Shown here one piece after another: positions 61,295 through 64,000 of a DNA stretch of 64,000 nucleotides. How positions within the stretch are numbered: the stretch's first letter is position 1; each line of letters opens with the position of its first letter. The stretch lies in assembly GCF_026410385.1 (NCBI RefSeq), contig NZ_JAPMLT010000014.1, forward strand, positions 1 through 64,000, given 5' to 3'. This DNA comes from Tumebacillus lacus. Its GTDB lineage: Bacteria; Bacillota; Bacilli; Tumebacillales; Tumebacillaceae. A model generated the notes under the pieces. The model was given only the letters and a program-made list of their open reading frames with translations, was not told the DNA's origin and searched no databases. Position numbers and translations under genes: made by a program.

Positions 61295-63346
61295 ATGAGC
61301 AAACCTTCCTTCTACATCACCACCCCGATCTACTACCCGTCCGACAAGCTGCACATCGGACATGCGTACACGACGGTGGCCTGCGACGCGATGGCTCGCT
61401 ACAAGCGGCTGCGCGGCTATGACGTCATGTTCCTGACCGGCACCGACGAGCACGGTCAAAAGATCGAGAAGCGCGCCAAAGACGCGGGTCTTGAGCCGCT
61501 GAAGTTTGTCGACAAGATCGTCGAGGGCATCCAGGCGCTGTGGACGAAACTGGACATCTCCTACGATGACTTCATCCGCACCACCGAACCGCGCCACAAA
61601 GACGTGGTGCAGGCGATCTTCCAACGCCTGCTCGACCAAGACGACATCTACCTCGCTGAGTACGAAGGTCTCTATTGCACCCCGTGCGAGTCGTTCTGGA
61701 CGCAGCGCCAAGTCGAAGAAGCGGACGGCAAATGTCCGGACTGCAAACGCGACGTCGCGCCGCTGAAGGAAAAGTCGTATTTCTTCCGCATGCAGAAATA
61801 CGCGGATCGTCTCATTCAGTACTATGAAGATCACCCGGGCTTCATCGAGCCGGAGTCGCGCAAAAACGAGATGCTCAACAACTTCCTCAAACCGGGCCTT
61901 GAAGACCTCTGCGTCTCGCGCACGACGTTTGAGTGGGGCGTGAAAGTGCCGTCCGACCCGGAGCATGTCGTCTACGTCTGGCTGGACGCGTTGACCAACT
62001 ACATCACGGCGATCGGCTACGGCTCGCAAGACCCCGCGATGCAAGAGACCTACAACAAATACTGGCCGGCCGACGTCCATGTCATCGGCAAGGACATCGT
62101 CCGCTTCCACACGATCTACTGGCCGATCTTCCTGATGGCGCTCGACCTGCCGCTTCCTAAGAAAGTGTTTGGCCACGGCTTCTTCCTCTCCGGCGGGGAT
62201 AAAATGTCCAAGTCGAAAGGCAACGTCGTCGACCCGGTACCGCTGATCGACCGCTACGGCCTCGACGCGCTGCGCTATTTCGTCCTGCGCGAAGTGCCGT
62301 TCGGCCAAGACGGGACGTTCACCCCGGAGGCGTTCGTCCACCGCGTGAACTCCGACCTCGCCAACGACCTCGGCAATCTGCTCTCCCGCACCGTGGCGAT
62401 GATCGAGAAATACAACGACGGCATCATCCCGCAGCGCGGTGAGTCGACCGAGCTCGACCTGACCCTGCAAGCGCTCGCGTCCGACTCGGTCGTGCGCGCT
62501 GAAGAGGCGATGGACCGCATGCAGTTCTCGCTGGCGCTGGGGGCTGTGTGGGATCTCGTCTCCCGCACCAACAAATACATCGATGAAAACGCACCGTGGG
62601 TGCTGGCGAAGGACGACGCACAAAAGCCGCGCCTCGACACCGTGCTCTATCATCTGGCCGAGTCGCTGCGGGTGTCGGCGATCCTCGTCCAGCCGTTCTT
62701 GACCAAGGCTCCGGCGGAGATCTTCCGTCAGCTCGGCGTGGCAGATGCCAGCCTGACCCTGTGGGAGAGCGCGAAAGAATTCGGCGCGCTGCCGGCGGGC
62801 GTGAAAGTGGAGAAAGCACCGGCCCTCTTCCCGCGTCTCGATGTGGCGGTGGAAGTGAAGGCGATTGAAGACATGCTGGGAGGTACGACTGTGAACGCTG
62901 AAGAAACCACGCAACCGGCTGTGGAAGAGAAACAAGAAGGCAAGCCGGGTCAAGAAACTCCGGACCCGAAAGGCGAGGAGAAACCGGCCGTCGCCGCTGC
63001 CGATGAAAAACCGGAAGGCGTCGCCCTGATCGGCATCGATGATTTTGCGAAAGTCGAGCTGCGCGTGGCGGAAGTCCTCGAGTGTGAGCGCATCCCGAAA
63101 GCGGACCGACTGCTCCTGTTCCAACTGGACCTTGGCACCGAAAAACGCCAAGTCGTCTCCGGCATCGCCAAATACTACGAGCCGGAACAGTTGATCGGCA
63201 AAAAAGTCATTCTCGTCTCCAACCTCAAGCCGGTCAAATTGCGCGGCTACGAGTCGAACGGCATGATCCTCTCCGCATCGGTCGGCGAAGAGCTGTACGT
63301 CACCACCGTGGACGGCCCGATTGCCAACGGCGCGCTGGTGAAATAA
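61295..63346 (+). CDS. metG: Methionyl-tRNA synthetase
   Basis: A 683-residue class I synthetase. HIGH (20-23, [11 protein letters not shown]), zinc-type cysteines (YCTPCESFW and GKCPDCKRD), KMSKS in [11 protein letters not shown] (near 303), an anticodon-binding helical domain and a C-terminal EMAP/OB-fold tRNA-binding domain (about 575-683, [18 protein letters not shown]) follow in order. A Pro/Glu/Lys-rich linker of about 45 residues joins the last domain and is longer than usual. Start ATG 61295, after caagggggc. Controlled by the T-box leader. Confidence 0.97.
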   Translation: MSKPSFYITTPIYYPSDKLHIGHAYTTVACDAMARYKRLRGYDVMFLTGTDEHGQKIEKRAKDAGLEPLKFVDKIVEGIQALWTKLDISYDDFIRTTEPRHKDVVQAIFQRLLDQDDIYLAEYEGLYCTPCESFWTQRQVEEADGKCPDCKRDVAPLKEKSYFFRMQKYADRLIQYYEDHPGFIEPESRKNEMLNNFLKPGLEDLCVSRTTFEWGVKVPSDPEHVVYVWLDALTNYITAIGYGSQDPAMQETYNKYWPADVHVIGKDIVRFHTIYWPIFLMALDLPLPKKVFGHGFFLSGGDKMSKSKGNVVDPVPLIDRYGLDALRYFVLREVPFGQDGTFTPEAFVHRVNSDLANDLGNLLSRTVAMIEKYNDGIIPQRGESTELDLTLQALASDSVVRAEEAMDRMQFSLALGAVWDLVSRTNKYIDENAPWVLAKDDAQKPRLDTVLYHLAESLRVSAILVQPFLTKAPAEIFRQLGVADASLTLWESAKEFGALPAGVKVEKAPALFPRLDVAVEVKAIEDMLGGTTVNAEETTQPAVEEKQEGKPGQETPDPKGEEKPAVAAADEKPEGVALIGIDDFAKVELRVAEVLECERIPKADRLLLFQLDLGTEKRQVVSGIAKYYEPEQLIGKKVILVSNLKPVKLRGYESNGMILSASVGEELYVTTVDGPIANGALVK

Positions 63347-63348
63347 GC

Positions 63349-64000
63349 ATGACGACGCCGCACCTGTTTGACACACACAGCCACCTGAACTCGCCCAAGT
63401 TCGAGAGCGAACTGCCGCAGTTGATCGAAGCCGCCCGTGCGAACGGCGTGCACAACATCGTCATCCCCGGCTACGACTACGAGTCGAACGTGCGGGCGGT
63501 GGAGATCGCCGAGGCGAACGACGGCATCTACTGCGCGGTGGGCTATCACCCGTGCGACCTGAACGATCTGACCGACGATCACTACCAGCAGTTGTATACG
63601 TGGGCCAAACTCGACTCGGTCGTCGCCATCGGCGAGATCGGCCTCGACTACTACTGGGACACGACGACCAAGGAACTGCAGGATGAAATGTTCCGCAAGC
63701 AGATCGCGATTGCAAAAGACCTGAGCTTGCCGATCGTCATCCATGACCGCGACGCGCACGGCGACATCCTGCGCCTCCTGCAAGAAGAGGACGCCGCCAA
63801 GGTCGGCGGTATCATGCACTGCTTCTCCGGCTCGTGGGAGATGGCGCAGGAATGCATGAAGCTCGGATTTTACATCTCCTTCGGCGGCCCGGTCACCTTC
63901 AAAAACGGCAAACGCCCGGCTGAAGTCGCGGCCAAAATCCCGCTCGACCGCCTGCTCGTCGAAACGGACGCCCCGTACCTGACGCCGGAACCCTATCGCG
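63349..64000 (+). CDS. tatD: TatD family metal-dependent DNase (3' end outside the window)
   Basis: The first 217 residues of a TatD (YabD) hydrolase, with an amidohydrolase-like TIM barrel and two metals. LFDTHSHLNSPKF supplies HxH, GEIGLDYYW the metal-bridging Glu, VIHDRDAHGD and MHCFSGSWEMA the further histidines and VETDAPYLTPEPYR the final Asp. The reading frame runs off the end of the window about 40 residues short of a normal length. ATG 63349 is 2 nt after metG, so the two are cotranscribed, as is usual. Confidence 0.95.
   Translation, partial: MTTPHLFDTHSHLNSPKFESELPQLIEAARANGVHNIVIPGYDYESNVRAVEIAEANDGIYCAVGYHPCDLNDLTDDHYQQLYTWAKLDSVVAIGEIGLDYYWDTTTKELQDEMFRKQIAIAKDLSLPIVIHDRDAHGDILRLLQEEDAAKVGGIMHCFSGSWEMAQECMKLGFYISFGGPVTFKNGKRPAEVAAKIPLDRLLVETDAPYLTPEPYR

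Overview
The window reads as the origin-proximal chromosome of a fairly GC-rich, endospore-forming member of the Bacillales. The gene order rrn - yaaC - guaB - dacA - pdxS - pdxT - serS - dck/dgk - tadA - SRP RNA - dnaX - ybaB - recR - yaaL - bofA - csfB - yaaO - tmk - darA - yaaR - holB - ricT - yabA - (large insertion) - yabB - rsmI - abrB - metG - tatD is that of Bacillus subtilis near oriC. The sporulation genes bofA, csfB and a gerA-type operon confirm a spore former. An Alicyclobacillaceae genus such as Tumebacillus would fit the composition and accessory genes, but that is a guess and nothing in the window decides it.

Layout. 1-550 is the end of an rRNA operon with two tandem 5S genes. 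570-1272 is decayed coding sequence (LysM fragment and a frameshifted unknown). 1315-9222 carries a UbiA-like membrane protein, yaaC, IMP dehydrogenase, a penicillin-binding protein, PLP synthase (pdxST) and a GH15 enzyme. 9223-21999 holds serS, a GT39-type mannosyltransferase-like protein, a repeat-rich DUF5667 protein, deoxynucleoside kinases, five tRNAs, tadA, SRP RNA, a sporulation-type kinase, dnaX-ybaB-recR, yaaL and bofA. 22059-32320 holds a GT2/DUF2304/SMR-like trio, csfB, a large RND exporter, an aminotransferase, malic enzyme and an Orn/Lys/Arg decarboxylase. 32341-35981 is the tmk-darA-yaaR-holB-ricT-yabA run.

The main departure from the conserved order is about 22.7 kb between yabA and yabB. 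It contains an MFS transporter, a three-gene phosphorelay ending in a diguanylate cyclase (receiver; hybrid kinase; Hpt-REC-GGDEF-REC), a four-gene spore germinant receptor operon on the minus strand, a secreted three-repeat SLH protein, and a five-gene surface-polymer cluster (47554-58665). That cluster encodes a GT2-TPR-GT2 protein, a short coiled-coil protein that is a truncated paralogue of its neighbour, a coiled-coil protein with two GT4 modules, an LtaS-like sulfatase-fold enzyme with a C-terminal ILEI/FAM3-like region, and a membrane-anchored ILEI-GDPD protein. I regard it as the best candidate for an undescribed system: a glycerol-phosphate-containing or decorated surface glycan in which polymerase and GDPD-like partner share the same accessory domain, with the two halves of that domain apparently in permuted order and the GDPD first catalytic histidine apparently lost.

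Regulatory sequence that can be read directly includes two tandem Spo0A boxes just downstream of the abrB promoter, a T-box leader before metG, a possible sigma-G promoter before the germinant receptor operon, an approximately 100-nt candidate small RNA before bofA, a long imperfect palindrome before serS, and many intrinsic terminators.
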